NCBI RefSeq assembly: GCF_000153045.1
Contig: NZ_CH724159.1
Location: 413,259 to 477,258 of the forward strand
Source of the DNA: Synechococcus sp. WH 5701
Lineage (GTDB): Bacteria; Cyanobacteriota; Cyanobacteriia; PCC-6307; Cyanobiaceae
DNA: 64,000 bases
Reading direction: 5' to 3'
The notes beneath the pieces were generated by a model that worked only from the letters and a program-made list of their open reading frames with translations, was not told the DNA's origin and made no database searches. This document shows, piece after piece, positions 27,645 to 35,864 of this stretch; positions within the stretch are counted from its first letter, which is position 1; each line of letters starts with the position of its first letter. Position numbers and translations under genes: made by a program.

Positions 27645-28416
27645 ATTCTGTTGACTTCAGGAGCTTTCCGAGATTCACCTCAGATTCCAATAGGCAAGCA
27701 TGGCCACTGTCTGGTAGCTGCACAGTACGCGCATTGGGCAGGTGTCGAACGAGTCTTCCGGCTTCGTCAACGGATGGGAGAAGCCGGTCTGCACCTGACG
27801 CCAGCAGCAGGACGGGCTGAATGATTCGTTCCAGCGGCAACGTCTCAAGGGCGAACTTCGAGAGCAGGGAAATCCTCCAGGCAGCACTTCTGGGAGAAAC
27901 TGATTGCATAGCCTGCAATAAAGCCTGTCGATTAGACAGAGAGACCCGCTGTGGCTGGATCAGGAGTGGGAGCAGGCCGAAGGTAGATAGCCGATACAGT
28001 TTGGGCGGCAAGCGTTGAGTGATTGATGCTCCCCAGCTGACCCATGGTTGATGAGCAGCAGAAGTGGCAGGATTGATGAGAATCAGATGTTGGCAAAGGG
28101 AAGGGAAGGAGGCTGCAAGCTGCAGGGCCAGACAACCGCCAAAGGATTCACCGCAGATGTAGGTAGGTCGTGATTGGATTTGATGCTGCTCATTGGCGAT
28201 CAACCGAGCAATTTGCTCGACAAGTGTTTCCCAGCCGGTCAAGTCATCCGAGGGCATGGAAAGGCAGCGGATGTCGAATGAGGCCTTCAACCCTGAAAGC
28301 TGAGGCCTGAGTAATTCTCCAGTGCCATCCATCCCTGGCAGATAGACAAACAGAGGACGAGACGGCTTGAGAGACTCGCCAAGGGGGGAGGACAGTGGAT
28401 TGACTAGAAATGGCAT
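27577..28416 (-). CDS. alpha/beta hydrolase, phytyl ester synthase-like, C-terminus replaced
   Basis: Serine hydrolase/acyltransferase domain similar to the N-terminal half of plant PES and cyanobacterial Slr2103-type enzymes, which transfer acyl groups to phytol, diacylglycerol or plastoquinol. Visible: YLPGMDGTGELLRPQL at the N-terminus, nucleophile elbow CGESFGGCLALQLA, acid ASGADRLLPS, and histidine PDSGHACLLE, so the catalytic triad is complete. After LLKSTEFDPS the last ~18 residues come from IS3 remnant sequence, so the original tail was lost. It lies 15 bases downstream of an acyltransferase of the PlsC type; those two domains are normally fused. Start at the ATG at 28416. Confidence 0.75.
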   Translation of the reverse strand: MPFLVNPLSSPLGESLKPSRPLFVYLPGMDGTGELLRPQLSGLKASFDIRCLSMPSDDLTGWETLVEQIARLIANEQHQIQSRPTYICGESFGGCLALQLAASFPSLCQHLILINPATSAAHQPWVSWGASITQRLPPKLYRLSTFGLLPLLIQPQRVSLSNRQALLQAMQSVSPRSAAWRISLLSKFALETLPLERIIQPVLLLASGADRLLPSVDEAGRLVRHLPNARTVQLPDSGHACLLESEVNLGKLLKSTEFDPSIRGGRELLLHPQAGAQSG

Positions 28417-28431
28417 GGAGGAAAGAACCAG

Positions 28432-29226
28432 TTACGAGCAGCCTTGGCGCATCAGTTCGATGATCTGATTCCGGCAAGAGTCGGTCAGCTCTCGTGCAAG
28501 CAATCCACCCTGTCGCCCGCAATACTCGGCTCTTTGCTTATCTTTTACCCATAGGGGGTGTCCCACAAGCACGCGGACATGCTGATAACGAACGCTGTGG
28601 TGCCAGCCACCACGATCAAACAAGGGCTCTGATGGGTCAGCCAATTTGAAGAGGCTGAGTGGGGCGAGGTTACTTGTCTGCTCCTGAAGCGAAGCGATGG
28701 CTACTGGCAGGATGGCTACATCGCCAACGGGAGCCCGCATGGCGAGGTGGGCAAAACCGCGGTGGAAGGACCTGATTCGATTTGGTGTCGTAGATTGAAT
28801 CATAGGTTCTGCGCCTTCTGGAAAGATCCCGACAACTTCTTTCTCATGCAGCAGGCTGACGGCTTTCTGAAAGAATTCCTTGGGCCTTTGTTGTGGTGCA
28901 TCGAGAGGGAATGCCCCCATCGCTGAGACCATCTCCCTCAAGCCTGGGACCCGACTCATGTAGTAGTGGCATACAAATCGTATTGGCCGGTTCAGCGCTG
29001 CCATCAGCAAAGGAGCGTCTAGTAAGCTGCGATGGTTGCTAACAAGGATGATGCGATTAACAGCGGGAACTCGCTCGATAAAGTGGTAAGTGGCTTTCGT
29101 GCCTGCGGCACTAATAAGAAGCCGCGAGAGATGGAGCGGAAGGTCGGCAATCAGCTCAGGCGCTGATGCAACGGTGCTCGCTGACAAAGGGCTTGGTAAT
29201 GGGGATCTGAATTGTCGTCCTATCAT
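28432..29226 (-). CDS. lysophospholipid acyltransferase (PlsC/LPLAT family)
   Basis: 264-residue glycerolipid acyltransferase. The HX4D motif is in ILVSNHRSLLDAPLL, and the substrate-binding FPEG motif is in VVGIFPEGAEPM. It lacks strong membrane anchors and may attach peripherally. Upstream of, and in the same operon as, the hydrolase gene. In Slr2103/PES-type proteins an LPLAT domain follows the hydrolase domain on one chain; here they are separate genes in the opposite order, and I infer that they act together on neutral lipids or quinol esters. It could alternatively act alone in membrane lipid remodelling. Confidence 0.8.
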   Translation of the reverse strand: MIGRQFRSPLPSPLSASTVASAPELIADLPLHLSRLLISAAGTKATYHFIERVPAVNRIILVSNHRSLLDAPLLMAALNRPIRFVCHYYMSRVPGLREMVSAMGAFPLDAPQQRPKEFFQKAVSLLHEKEVVGIFPEGAEPMIQSTTPNRIRSFHRGFAHLAMRAPVGDVAILPVAIASLQEQTSNLAPLSLFKLADPSEPLFDRGGWHHSVRYQHVRVLVGHPLWVKDKQRAEYCGRQGGLLARELTDSCRNQIIELMRQGCS

Positions 29227-29448
29227 AGTTCTGGAATGCTCAACATCGCTAAAGGTCGGCAGAGTAGGTTGTCTATTGATTGGTTTGAATTACGAGCGAT
29301 GCAGGGGCAAAATATTCCACGTTTGAGGGCTCCTTCCAGCGAGACAGCAGCTGGCCAAAGGCGTGCCGACTTGGGCGACTGATTCAATGACAAGCTGCTA
29401 AATATATCAAAAAGTTATTATACAGTGCTCTTGGCTAAACCGCGTTAG

Positions 29449-29598
29449 GTGCACTTTCCCTTCATCGACCGAGGGGAGCCGATCCTCGAGCGGCCTGCCC
29501 TGCTCCAGCGGTGACAGAGGCTTTCCGGTAAGCGAGCGATCGAGCAGTGGCAGAAGCTGCGGAAGGCGGGCTGGAGACGGGTGGAGGCGCAGTGGTAG
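29449..29598 (+). pseudogene. DUF1651 gene with in-frame stop
   Basis: Codons read VHFPFIDRGEPILERPALLQR, TGA, then QRLSGKRAIEQWQKLRKAGW and RRVEAQW. This is the DUF1651 C-terminal pattern (FVDRG, PALL-x-R, A-x2-W-x2-L-x2-GW) interrupted by one stop that is a single base from CGA (Arg). DUF1651 proteins are restricted to picocyanobacteria and have no known function. Confidence 0.55.
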
Positions 29599-29666
29599 CC
29601 GAGATCAACCCGTCGGCGCTGAGTTGCTTCCACCTCAGACTGCGCGGCGGAGCAGGGTCGCGTGCT

Positions 29667-30014
29667 TCAGCCAGTTGGCTCTTGAGGAGTTCCTTTGAAC
29701 CTGGCAGCCGTGCCCCACAGGGCCTCGATTTCCTGTCGCTGCACCGAGCAGGAAAATCGCTCCCAGAGGATGCCGTTGATATCCACCGATGTCTCCATCA
29801 CCGTTGCGTTCGGATCCTCCCAGCCGAGATGGCGCAGCTGGCCGGCCTCCCCGACGGGTACGACGCGGATCGAGAAATTCAGCGCCGTGGTTCGCCAGAG
29901 CGCATAGTCACCTGGAACGATGCAGTCCGGCTCCAACCCCAGCCGAGCGCTGTAGTCGGCAATGGAGGCCTCGATATCTGCGACGCCGAGAGCAAGATGA
30001 AGGCGACGATCCAT
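29667..30014 (-). CDS. VOC (glyoxalase/dioxygenase-fold) protein
   Basis: 115 residues, one vicinal-oxygen-chelate module: LALGVADIEASIADYSARLG with a following GLEPD, then YALWRTTALNFSIR, LRHLGWEDPNATVMET and a final LWERFSCSVQRQEIEALWG. VOC proteins bind a metal through His/Glu side chains and act on glutathione adducts, antibiotics or other small molecules. Only some of the usual metal ligands are obvious, so the activity is uncertain. The start ATG at 30014 overlaps the head of the divergent hydrolase at 29997. Confidence 0.7.
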   Translation of the reverse strand: MDRRLHLALGVADIEASIADYSARLGLEPDCIVPGDYALWRTTALNFSIRVVPVGEAGQLRHLGWEDPNATVMETSVDINGILWERFSCSVQRQEIEALWGTAARFKGTPQEPTG

Positions 30015-30641
30015 CGGATACGAATCTGGGCCTTGGATCCTCCCACCAGGCTTCTCTTCCTTCCTGGCGCCTCCGGCAACACGGAGATCTGGCGGCCAGT
30101 CGCTGAGCGCCTCAGGCACGGCGCTGAGCGGATCCATCAAGGCTGGCCGGGCTTTGGGGGCGAACGGCTGGATTCGAGGGTGCAGGGGTTTGACGACCTG
30201 CTTCAACTTGTCCTTGAGCGTCTGGATCGACCCACCGCCGTGATCGCCCAGTCGATGGGTGGTGTGCTGGCCCTCCAGGCCGCCCTTGCCGCACCCCATC
30301 GGATCACCCACCTGGTGCTCGCCGTCACCTCTGGCGGCCTGCCGATGGTCGAGCACGGGGCCGAAGACTGGCGTGAGGCCTTCGCCGCCGCCCATCTCCA
30401 GCTGCCCGACTGGTTCGCCGCCTCCAACGTGGACCTCTCCGATCAGCTGCCTGCGCTGACCATCCCCACCCTGCTGCTGTGGGGCGATGCCGATCCGATC
30501 AGCCCGGTGGAGGTGGGGAAGCGGCTGGCCTCACGACTCCCTGGCGCCCATCTGGTGATTCTTTCAGGCGGGACCCATGATCTGGCGATGGAGCGAGCTC
30601 AGGAGATCGCCCCACTGATCGATCGGCACCTGAGCACTTAA
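29997..30641 (+). CDS. alpha/beta hydrolase
   Basis: About 214 residues. RLLFLPGASGNTEIWRPVAE forms the oxyanion-hole strand, AVIAQSMGGVLALQAALA holds the serine nucleophile, LLLWGDADPISPVEVG the acid, and GGTHDLAMERAQE the histidine. The fold resembles small esterases or haloperoxidase-type hydrolases; the substrate is unknown. The ATG at 29997 overlaps the first 18 bases of the divergent VOC gene, so the N-terminus may have been remodelled; a TTG a few codons later is an alternative. The gene is followed without a gap by the truncated baeRF gene. Confidence 0.65.
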   Translation: MKATIHRIRIWALDPPTRLLFLPGASGNTEIWRPVAERLRHGAERIHQGWPGFGGERLDSRVQGFDDLLQLVLERLDRPTAVIAQSMGGVLALQAALAAPHRITHLVLAVTSGGLPMVEHGAEDWREAFAAAHLQLPDWFAASNVDLSDQLPALTIPTLLLWGDADPISPVEVGKRLASRLPGAHLVILSGGTHDLAMERAQEIAPLIDRHLST

Positions 30642-31193
30642 GTGCCGCTGCGGCAGTACGCCCGCAAGGTGGAGCGGGGCCTGCGGTATTACCTATCCGG
30701 GCAAGACCTGCCACTCATTCTGGCCGCGGTGGACAGCCTTGGTGCGATCTACCGCTCGGTGAACAGCTCCCCCTATTTGGCCGCCGCCGGTATCGAGGGC
30801 AGCCCTGAGCGCCGCTCCGATGACGAGCTGGCCCAGGCGGCCCGTCCTGTGTTCGATGCGCTCAACCGGCAGCGGCTGGCCGACTGGCGCGAGCGGTTCG
30901 GCCTGCGCCGCAACCAAGGCCGTGCAAGCACCGATGTCGCCCAGGTGGCCAGGGCCGCCACCTTCGAGGCAGTGCAGAGTTTGCTGGTGGACATGGACAG
31001 GGTGATCGACGGGCACGTTGACGAAACGGACGGCCGCATCGACGAGGTCATGGCCCCCGGCGCCAGCTCCTGTAGCGTGCTCAATGAGATCGCGAGGCGG
31101 GTGCTGCTCTCCGGCGGAGAGGTGCTGAGTGTGCGGAAGGAGGACCTCCCCGATGGTGCCCCCGTCGCCGCGATCCTGCGCTATGCCCTTTGA
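30642..31193 (+). pseudogene. bacterial eRF1-like (baeRF) protein, N-terminal domain missing
   Basis: Encodes the middle and C-terminal domains of a baeRF-type protein: LPLILAAVDSLGAIYRSVNS, ALNRQRLADWRERFGL, VAQVARAATFEAVQSLLVDM, and GGEVLSVRKEDLPDGAPVAA. Full-length relatives have roughly 370 residues with a catalytic-like N-terminal domain, absent here. The GTG follows the hydrolase stop directly (TAAGTG), suggesting a deletion fused the two ends. BaeRF proteins are proposed to act at stalled ribosomes; this copy is probably non-functional. Confidence 0.6.
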
Positions 31194-31386
31194 TGGGAAA
31201 TCGATTATCGAAGGGGATGAAGGCTGATCCGATTCCCCGTTGGCGGTTTCCGCCATCATTTCCTTACGGCGCAATGTCCAGAGGCTTGGTCCGTAGGCTA
31301 TCTACACAAAGACGAGGCCGAGACTTTGGGGTTCCCCCGATATCGTTGACATCGTTCAGGGGTTCACCAAGTGAGTGTACGGCATG

Positions 31387-31423
31387 ATGATTCCAGGGTC
31401 TGCCTAGTTTTCTCGGGAATCAT
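31387..31423. promoter_or_regulatory. inverted repeat upstream of the DUF389 gene
   Basis: ATGATTCC and GGAATCAT are separated by 21 bases, ending 38 bases before the DUF389 start codon. The same ATGATTCC word begins the coding sequence itself at 31462. It may be an operator; there is no direct evidence. Confidence 0.25.
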
Positions 31424-31461
31424 AGCTATTCTAAAAAGAACAGGGATTTGATTCTGCAATC

Positions 31462-32490
31462 ATGATTCCAAACAACTCTGAAGAATTGCTTCCCAGGGAC
31501 ATTGAGGTCAACTTTGGTGCATGGGGGGTCCGCAATTACCACACCACCTTGGAGCAGCGTGCCATAGCTGGTGCAACCATTACCGGCGGATACATCTCCA
31601 TGGTGGTTGCCGCAACGGTGATGGCAACAGCTGGGCTTCTGCTCAACAGTGCGGCAGTTGTCATCGGTTCGATGTGCGTCGCCCCATTCATGGCTCCCTC
31701 ACGGGCTGTATGCATTGGCGCACTTTTCCGAAATGGTCGTATTTTAGTCGGAGGATTCGTCAAACAGTTTTTCGGGCTACTTGCGATCGGGGCCTGTCTT
31801 TCGGCGGTGATCACATTCGTGTTGAGGATGTACATTCCAGATATCGATACTACTCCGGAGATCCTGCTAAGGGCGATGCCCTCTGGGAAGGAGGTTGTCT
31901 TGAACGTACTGATCGCCGTGTCAGCAGGTGCGGCAGCATCGCTAGCCCTGGTTGCACATCCTAAAATTGCAGAACACCCCTGGGGGCAAGCAATCGATGC
32001 GGTTATAGGGGTCCAAGTGGCGATCTCCCTTATTCCACCAGCAGCCGTAATCGGCATCGGATGGGTAGTCGGTAAGCCAGAGCAAAGCTGGAATGCGTTC
32101 TGCCTGCTAGTCCTCAACGTCGTGGCATTGGATCTCGTTGGCAGTATCTCTGTTCTCGCCATCAGCGGTGTGCGCCGTCGGCACCTTGAACTTGAAAAGT
32201 CGATTCGTGCCATCGCGGCAGGGATCCTCAAGGGTGTACCGCATTTCGTTGCCATCGGCAGTAGCGTCGACGTGACTCTCCTGGGCGAGCGCGATGCAAT
32301 TGTGGACATCAGATTGCGTTGTCAAAATAGAGGTTTTGCGCTAGACACCCTGGCCCATGAGATTGGCGCCGAGGTCATGAATAAAGCCTCATGTCAAGCT
32401 GATGTAGCCATAGAGATTGTTTCAACGATAACCTGCATTGGCATCAGGCATTCCGCAGCAGCTGGAAAGCACAAGATGTCGAAACTGTAA
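31462..32490 (+). CDS. DUF389 membrane protein
   Basis: 342 residues of the DUF389 family (TIGR00341 relatives), multi-pass membrane proteins of unknown role. Six or so helices are visible: MVVAATVMATAGLLLNSAAV with a following VIGSMCVAPFMAP, FFGLLAIGACLSAVITFV, VLIAVSAGAAASLALVA, VQVAISLIPPAAVIGIGW, and LLVLNVVALDLVGSISVLAI. The sequence S-A-A-V-V-I-G-S-M (usually a Leu/Gly-rich ALLISPLMGP) and the SLIPPAAVIGIG motif are family signatures. The cytosolic tail has a beta-rich domain (VDVTLLGERDAIVDIRLR). The promoter region upstream contains an inverted repeat. Confidence 0.8.
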   Translation: MIPNNSEELLPRDIEVNFGAWGVRNYHTTLEQRAIAGATITGGYISMVVAATVMATAGLLLNSAAVVIGSMCVAPFMAPSRAVCIGALFRNGRILVGGFVKQFFGLLAIGACLSAVITFVLRMYIPDIDTTPEILLRAMPSGKEVVLNVLIAVSAGAAASLALVAHPKIAEHPWGQAIDAVIGVQVAISLIPPAAVIGIGWVVGKPEQSWNAFCLLVLNVVALDLVGSISVLAISGVRRRHLELEKSIRAIAAGILKGVPHFVAIGSSVDVTLLGERDAIVDIRLRCQNRGFALDTLAHEIGAEVMNKASCQADVAIEIVSTITCIGIRHSAAAGKHKMSKL

Positions 32491-32530
32491 AATAGCCGTC
32501 TTTGCTGGGCAGGTTTGCCTCTAGCCTTCC

Positions 32531-32543
32531 TGAACACATTTCA
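32531..32543. promoter_or_regulatory. candidate SmtB-type operator
   Basis: TGAACACATTTCA, an imperfect palindrome similar to the 12-2-12 metal-sensor box that controls cyanobacterial metallothionein (smtA). It lies 27 bases before the short Cys-rich frame at 32571. Resemblance only; no sensor gene is in the window. Confidence 0.25.
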
Positions 32544-32570
32544 TCCAGGCTATTAATCAGGTAATTCAGT

Positions 32571-32636
32571 ATGTCTTTGCAAGTGGTATCTTGCCCATGC
32601 GGATCCTGCGGTTCAACACTCGACTATCCCAGGTGA
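32571..32636 (+). pseudogene. metallothionein-like N-terminal fragment
   Basis: A 21-codon frame reads MSLQVVSCPCGSCGSTLDYP and then R and TGA. Three cysteines in a C-x-C-x2-C pattern near the N-terminus match the beginning of cyanobacterial metallothioneins (VKCACPSCLC). The usual 50-56 residue length and the remaining Cys/His are absent, so if this is homology it is a truncated relic. Chance similarity is possible in so short a frame. Confidence 0.3.
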
Positions 32637-32705
32637 GTAGGTTGAGGTGGATGGCTTTTATTGGACAGATTCGGCCCCTGACATCGTTAACTCCGGGGTG
32701 GTCTC

Positions 32706-32954
32706 ATGAACTGGCTCCTGCTCGAGATCCCCTGCCTGTTCAGGAGTGTGCCCCTGCATACCCCTTCCAACTACTGCCGGCAGTTCCTGGCTCGGCCAGG
32801 CAGCTGGCCCCACTGCTCGGCCCGCCCCAGCGGCGTGCGGCTCACCCCGTTCCCCGGCCCCTGCTTCCCTCTGCCTGAGGCGGTCTGGGCGCAGTACGAC
32901 TGGGGCATTCAGCACTGCGTGTTGCCCAGTTCCAATGAGCCGATCAGGCTCTGA
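32706..32954 (+). pseudogene. msrA C-terminal remnant
   Basis: Encodes RQFLARPGSWPHCSARPSGV, RLTPFPG and VWAQYDWGIQHCVLP, which align along 60 residues with the msrA end at 1-272 (RPGSRPYCSARPTGVRLSAF; VWEHYDWSQPHCVL). The N-terminal two thirds, including the catalytic Cys, are gone and the residues before the match are not recognisable. It is a second, divergent msrA copy that has been truncated. Confidence 0.6.
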
Positions 32955-32991
32955 ACTCAGGCCCCTGGCGCCGAAGAATTGGTGCCCGTAA

Positions 32992-33021
32992 CAAAGCCCG
33001 GAGGGTTGGCCCCGGGCTTTG
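32992..33021. terminator. GC-rich hairpin
   Basis: CAAAGCCCGG and CCGGGCTTTG pair perfectly around a 10-base loop, 37 bases after the stop of the msrA remnant. No T-run follows, only TCTGG, so it would be a weak terminator on the + strand; on the minus strand the context is similar. Confidence 0.4.
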
Positions 33022-33489
33022 TCTGGTCAGCTGTGTTGCCGGTGAAGGATCGCAGCTGCTCAAGCGGACGTTGCGTCCGTTCTGGTGTCTTCAATTGTGG
33101 GGCGGAGCTGCCTGGCGATGGCACCTGGGGCCATGGCTCTAGCGGGGTCTCCCGATGGGTCCGGGGCACCTGAGACGGTGCAATCGACGGCGGTGCAAAA
33201 GACAGTGTCGATGGGCAACGCCAGGGAAACCAGTGATCCCTGAAGATTGTTGGAGCAGGGTCCGAACGTCAGTTCGCTCCTGGTGGCTGCTCAGGGGGGG
33301 TGTCGTCCATGTCCTGGAACCTCCGAATCCCGATGTGCACACAATCGGACGGACGTCCTGCCCACGCAAGGGGGTTGTGCTCCGGGCGCAATGGGTCTTC
33401 ATCTCATGACAAAGGTCTTCACCTGCTGTCGGCCCTGGCAACGCGCAGCATTTCGCCGGCCTCGAAGTCCCGTTCCTTGAACAGCAGGG
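33022..33489. other. no gene seen
   Basis: No frame on either strand resembles a protein. A 16-base word GCGCAATGGGTCTTCA at about 33387 recurs at about 39344, next to the right end of the IS630 element; this may be chance. Confidence 0.35.
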
Positions 33490-34317
33490 TGATTTGAGCG
33501 ATTAGGAATTCGCCAACCACCAGATCTCGCACAGGGCCTCCTCCAGCTCTCCCACCGAGGGCACATTGAGGAGGGTCTGGTGCTGGCCGGCAAAACTGGC
33601 GGCGGCCACCGCGTCCACGAACGTTCCGGAGAGGGCGAATCCCGGGGGCACCGGCTGGCCTCGCGGGTTCCCACCACCCCAGGGATTCCGTATTCCCGCG
33701 CCACGACCGCAGAGTGGACAGCAGGCCACCCCTGTCGGTCACGAGCACGTCGCCCTTCTGGATCCGATCGAACTCCGGGGGCAGCGACACCCGCCGGACC
33801 GGGCCCTCGTAGACGCCGGGACTGGCGGCCAGGCCCCGCAGCAGCACGTCGGGCAACTCCAGGGCACGGGGGTTGGTGATGTCGAAGCCATCGAGCAGGC
33901 GGTTACCCACCAGATCCAGATAGGCCGCCATCGCAAGGCCCGTGCGTCCATCGCGCGTCCGCAGGGCCTCCATGTCGGCGGCGGGATCGTCCGTGGTCTG
34001 GAGGGTTTCGCGGGCCGGGGGATCCTGTTGCAGCGCGGCGATCAGCAGCGCGCTGGACGCGTTCGGGCAGCTCGGCTTCGGCCAGGGGTGTCACCCGGCC
34101 GGTAGGCGAAGCCATGCACGTAGGCCATCTCCAGGGCCTCGAACAGCAGGCCGTAGGCACGGGCGAAATCGGCAGTGCCATAGCGGCTTACCGGTCGGGG
34201 GAAGTGGATGGAGTCGAGCTCCCAGTACCCGTCACCCGGGAACTCGAAGACAAGCTCACTGAATGGTGCTGGAGATATCGGTGAACCCGGTGGATCGAGA
34301 GAATGCTTCAGCTTCAC
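33490..34317 (-). pseudogene. PEP-utilising enzyme (PEP synthase/PPDK-like), scrambled and frameshifted
   Basis: Reading from 34317 downwards, pieces appear in several frames: GDGYWELDSIHFPRPVSRYG and YGLLFEALEMAYVHGFAYRP; then GLAASPGVYEGPVRRVSLPP and EFDRIQKGDVLVT (the swivelling His domain region); then, one frame over, VAREYGIPGVVGT. Finally GFALSGTFVDAVAAASFAGQ and HQTLLNVPSVGELEEALCEI, which normally belongs to the N-terminal ATP-grasp (PPDK_N) domain, follow instead of preceding. At least three frameshifts and a changed domain order show that this is decay of one or two adjacent genes. The phospho-accepting His segment is not preserved. Confidence 0.65.
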
Positions 34318-34392
34318 TCAGTCGTGAGCCCTTCATGCCCGTGGCGCCACCAGCAGCCACGGTGGCGGCTCGCTGGCTTCAAAATCAAGGCC

Positions 34393-35052
34393 ATGGAACT
34401 CCACGCCGATCTCGCCCAGCGGGTAGTGCTCGACACCACGGCCCTCCCCTGGAGCCCCTCACCGATGGCCGGTGTGGAGCGGCGGATGCTGGATCGCCTC
34501 GGCGGTGAAGTGGCCCGCGCCACCTCGATCGTGCGTTATGAACCCGGCAGCCGATTCGAGCGGCACAGCCATGGGGGCGGCGAGGAGATCCTGGTGCTGG
34601 AGGGCACGTTCTCCGACGAGCAGGGCGACTACCCAACAGGCACCTACCTGCGCAACCCGGCCGGCTCCGCCCATGCGCCCTTCAGTGAGCAGGGCTGCAC
34701 CCTTCTGGTGAAGCTGCATCAGATGCAGCCGCTCGATCAGCAGACCGTGGTGATCGACACCCGCAGCAGCGACTGGTTGCCTGGCCTGGTGACTGGCTTG
34801 CAGGTGCTGCCGCTGCATGCCTTCGGCTCCGAGCATGTGGCCCTGGTGCGCTGGGCGCCCGGTACGCGCTTCCAGCTCCATGGGCACCCTGGCGGCGAAG
34901 AAATCTTTGTGCTGGATGGAGTCTTTCAGGACGAGCAGGGCAACTATCCCGCCGGCAGCTGGCTGCGCAATCCCAACGGCAGCCAACACCGGCCCTGGAG
35001 TGAGGCGGGCTGCACCATCTGGGTCAAGACCGGACATCTGCTCACCCGTTGA
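34393..35052 (+). CDS. double cupin protein (ChrR-like)
   Basis: 219 residues consisting of two similar cupin modules. Module 1: EPGSRFERHSHGGGEEILVL, EGTFSDEQGDYPTGTYLRNP. Module 2: APGTRFQLHGHPGGEEIFVL and DGVFQDEQGNYPAGSWLRNP. Each keeps the H-x-H-x4-EE metal-binding pattern and a downstream His (SAHAPF, SQHRPW). This fold is related to the zinc-binding domain of ChrR, the anti-sigma factor that senses singlet oxygen, and to small acetylacetone-type dioxygenases. No sigma factor lies next to it. Start chosen at MELHADLAQRVV, where the homology begins. Confidence 0.75.
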   Translation: MELHADLAQRVVLDTTALPWSPSPMAGVERRMLDRLGGEVARATSIVRYEPGSRFERHSHGGGEEILVLEGTFSDEQGDYPTGTYLRNPAGSAHAPFSEQGCTLLVKLHQMQPLDQQTVVIDTRSSDWLPGLVTGLQVLPLHAFGSEHVALVRWAPGTRFQLHGHPGGEEIFVLDGVFQDEQGNYPAGSWLRNPNGSQHRPWSEAGCTIWVKTGHLLTR

Positions 35053-35346
35053 GCAGGGTGGATGGGCCATACGGATTTCCCCACCCAGAACCGGGTCAAT
35101 GCTGACCCATGCCTGATCCGAGCAGGCGGTAATCCGTCACTGGCAGATTCGGCGTATCGCTTTTCGGTTCCATGAGATTACTTCGATTAGAATTCGGGTT
35201 AGGAAGGGAAGACTGATCAAGATTGATTCGATGCGTTTGATGAAAAATCCACTAAATCTGCAGTTGAACGACATGGATCGTGAGGCCATGGATGCTCCCC
35301 TCAGTTCCCTTCGCCACAGCCCATCACATTTGCCAGGGTGAATGCC

Positions 35347-35625
35347 ATGACAGCTCCATCAGAACTTACCAAGGTCAAGACTTACGCAGAATCAGAGGGA
35401 GGCATGTGGGAGTCCGAAGGCTCCAGGTTGCTTGATCCCGCTGTCGTTGAACCGAGGATGTACCGTGCCAGCCCAGGTAGCGAAAGCGGGTGGGGCTTTC
35501 ACCGTCGTGCAGAGCTCCTGAACGGGCGGCTCGCCATGCTTGGTTTCGTGATCGGGGTGTTGGTCGAGGCCTTCTCTGGCCAGGGGATTCTCCACCAGAT
35601 CGGCCTCGGTGCCTTGCTGAATTAG
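35347..35625 (+). CDS. high-light-inducible protein (Hli/Scp)
   Basis: 92 residues. The single chlorophyll-binding helix ELLNGRLAMLGFVIGVLVEA carries the E-x2-N/H-x-R motif that ligates chlorophyll a, followed by SGQGILHQIG. An N-terminal extension of about 55 residues precedes it, longer than in minimal Hlips. These thylakoid proteins protect photosystem II assembly and dissipate excess energy. ATG at 35347 has AGGGTG just upstream; a GTG at 35338 is an alternative. The 294 bases upstream hold no gene and probably contain the stress-responsive promoter. Confidence 0.85.
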   Translation: MTAPSELTKVKTYAESEGGMWESEGSRLLDPAVVEPRMYRASPGSESGWGFHRRAELLNGRLAMLGFVIGVLVEAFSGQGILHQIGLGALLN

Positions 35626-35864
35626 GTCAGTATTTTCCTGGGAGTTTCTGCTCCTAGCGAAGGCCAGATCTGGCAGAAGGGTGCGGCGTGAAGCTGCACC
35701 TATTTCTGCGCATGCTTTGACCGTTGACGCGCAGAAACCCAGACCAGCACAGTCATTCTCTTTCTGTGTCTCCATTGCTTTCCCTCTGGCATCATGGAAG
35801 CACAGCACCGTGATCTTTCTGGGGTCAAAGTGTCTACGCTGGCTTCACCCAACGATTCACCACC

